A stretch of DNA of 64,000 nt from Magnetospirillum sp. 64-120 (lineage in GTDB: Bacteria > Pseudomonadota > Alphaproteobacteria > Rhodospirillales > Magnetospirillaceae): the NCBI GenBank assembly GCA_001898825.1, contig MKVK01000014.1:248001-312000 (forward strand), given 5' to 3'. Position 1 is the stretch's first letter, and the number at the start of each line of letters is the position of its first letter. Under the pieces are notes generated by a model, which saw only the letters and a list, made by a program, of their open reading frames with translations, was not told the origin of the DNA and ran no database searches. Position numbers and translations under genes: made by a program. This document shows, in pieces, positions 62,660-64,000 of the stretch.

Positions 62660-63772
62660 TCACGGGACCGGCGCCAATGTCCCCCGCGCCAGGATATGGT
62701 CGCACAGCGCCGAGGTATCCCAGGACGAGCCCACCCCCAGGGCTTTTTCCATGGCCGGCCAAGCCTCGTCAAAGGCGGCGTGCCCCATGTCACGCAGATG
62801 GACCAGGAAATCCCAGGCCGGCGCGTCTTTGGAATAGATGCCCAAGCGCGCCAATTCGTCATCGGCGTGCACGCGGTGCAGGTTGACCCGCTTGACCCCG
62901 CTTCTGGCGTCGATACGCCCGGAATCCACCAGATGGTTCAGGGTCTCGATGGCGTTGACTTCGTGAACCAGGGCGGCGGAAAAGGCGATTTCGGCCACCC
63001 GGTCCTGCACCTGCCGGGGCGTGCGGGGGATGGACGGCCGGTGCAGCGGCGTGCCGCCCACCACCACCAGATCGTCGCAGCCCAGGGCCACCACGCGCTG
63101 CAACAGCGGTGTCAGGGGCGGGTTGCCCATATAGCCGCCGTCCCAATAGCGGGCCATTTCCCCTTCGGCGGCGGCGTTCATGCCGGGCACCGCCATGCCG
63201 GCCTTCAGCACCGCCGGCGACACCGCGCCGTCGACGAAAACCTGGCGCCGGCATTCCTGGATATCGGTGGCCGCCACCAGCAGGACCGGCACCCCGTCCA
63301 TGGGGGCGGCCAGAAAGGCCGGCAGATGGGGAAAGACGTCGCGCAACACGTTGGTCAGATAAGTGCCGATGCCCGATTCCGTCGGCGCCGGGCCGGAACT
63401 GGCCATGTCGGCCCAGCGCGCCGCCGGGCTGTCGTCGATGTTCCAGCCCAAAGTCAGGCCGATGGTGGCGACCAGCGGGTTACCGCCCCAAAAGGCGGCG
63501 CGTGCGATGGACGACCACAGGTGTTCGGTCTTGGCCTGGGCCGCCTGGGCCATGCGCTTGCCCCGCGCGGCGGCTGGGCCGGGAAGTTCCGCCCCTTCCC
63601 GCAGACCATAAGCCAGGGCGGTGGCGCCCAACGCGCCCGACGACGCCCCCGACACGCCGCAGATTTCAATCTTGCCCGCCGCCACCTGATCCAACAGGCG
63701 GTCCACCACCCCCCAGGCGAAGGCGGCATGGGTGCCGCCGCCCTGCAACGCCAGCGCGATTTTCCGAGCCAT
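62660..63772 (-). CDS. Patatin-like phospholipase
   Basis: 370 residues. Patatin oxyanion hole GGGTHAAFAWG and nucleophile elbow GVSGASSGAL (G-x-S-x-A rather than the common G-x-S-x-G). The catalytic Asp is in YWDGGY. Hydrolyses acyl esters; substrate unknown. Cytoplasmic: no signal peptide. 49 bp upstream of dprA on the same strand. Confidence 0.88.
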   Translation of the reverse strand: MARKIALALQGGGTHAAFAWGVVDRLLDQVAAGKIEICGVSGASSGALGATALAYGLREGAELPGPAAARGKRMAQAAQAKTEHLWSSIARAAFWGGNPLVATIGLTLGWNIDDSPAARWADMASSGPAPTESGIGTYLTNVLRDVFPHLPAFLAAPMDGVPVLLVAATDIQECRRQVFVDGAVSPAVLKAGMAVPGMNAAAEGEMARYWDGGYMGNPPLTPLLQRVVALGCDDLVVVGGTPLHRPSIPRTPRQVQDRVAEIAFSAALVHEVNAIETLNHLVDSGRIDARSGVKRVNLHRVHADDELARLGIYSKDAPAWDFLVHLRDMGHAAFDEAWPAMEKALGVGSSWDTSALCDHILARGTLAPVP

Positions 63773-63909
63773 GACCGGCCTCCCTGTGATTTTTGTTGTG
63801 CGGAAATGCTACGCCCACACGCACAGGACGGCAATGGTCGCGGCGGCCATGGACAAACGTCCAGTCTGGGCTATGCTGTTGGAACGATTGGCAGTCCGGG
63901 GGGACCTTG

Positions 63910-64000
63910 ATGAGCAACCCAGAGCGTAAAACCTTCGCCAAGGGCACCATCATCTTCAAGGAAGGCGACAGCGGCCGCGAAGCCTATTTGCTGCAAAAGG
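63910..64000 (+). CDS. Cyclic-nucleotide-binding-domain protein (start only)
   Basis: The visible 30 codons from ATG 63910 (ribosome site GGGGGGACC) read as the beginning of a Crp-type cNMP-binding domain: KTFAKGTIIFKEGDSGREAY. Anything after base 64000 is unseen. It is divergent from the patatin gene with 137 bp between. Confidence 0.7.
   Translation, partial: MSNPERKTFAKGTIIFKEGDSGREAYLLQK

Overview
The window looks like chromosome from a high-GC alphaproteobacterium, most likely Rhodospirillales and possibly Magnetospirillum-like. The inference rests on a C4-pathway 5-aminolevulinate synthase (hemA), the pyrB-pyrC-plsY and dprA-topA groupings, an ECF41-type sigma factor beside a carboxymuconolactone-decarboxylase gene, and many stand-alone sensor kinases. 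Species-level placement cannot be proved from the sequence alone. No phage, transposase, rRNA or CRISPR is visible. There is one tRNA (Thr-GGT) and one dispersed palindromic repeat.

Layout. 1-4.2 kb: a truncated autotransporter-like gene, then a MotB-like / ExbB-MotA-like / secreted OmpA trio. 4.3-10.4 kb: suhB-type phosphatase, efp and, within 5 kb, both EF-P beta-lysylation genes (epmB, epmA), interleaved with a DMT exporter/MarR pair and a HAD-like protein. 10.4-17 kb: signalling genes (XRE regulator, histidine kinase, Rrf2 regulator, hybrid kinase with a decayed ATPase domain, PAS-GGDEF-EAL), then a candidate small RNA. 17-25.5 kb: AspT-type transporter, RNase T2, class V aminotransferase, ECF41 sigma/CMD operon, YciB, two paralogous unknown lipoproteins, a small unknown protein. 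25.6-32 kb: tRNA-Thr, dcd, murA, YeiH exporter with divergent LysR, hydrolase, sulfatase-modifying-factor-fold protein, small lipoprotein. 32-35.5 kb: dipeptide-type ABC transporter without ATPase. 35.5-41.2 kb: two sensor kinases flanking a tandem universal stress protein. 41.3-46.3 kb: NHLRC2-like protein, small unknown, class III aminotransferase, hemA plus small lipoprotein. 46.4-52.3 kb: ethanolamine module (AraC, permease, eutC, eutB) followed by a REC-HD-GYP protein. 52.4-64 kb: LysR/MFS pair, pyrB-pyrC-plsY-small protein operon, pseudo-receiver protein, topA, dprA, patatin-like protein and the start of a cyclic-nucleotide-binding protein.

Themes. The translation-rescue set (efp, epmA, epmB) is the clearest functional cluster. 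Several signalling proteins keep their fold but lose key residues: the hybrid kinase ATPase domain, the receiver at 57.9 kb and the PyrC zinc ligands. Convergent genes often overlap at their 3' ends. The least explained items are the candidate sRNA at 16.9-17.1 kb, the paired lipoproteins at 22.8-25.1 kb, the MotA/MotB-like envelope trio and a 13-bp perfect inverted repeat upstream of pyrB.
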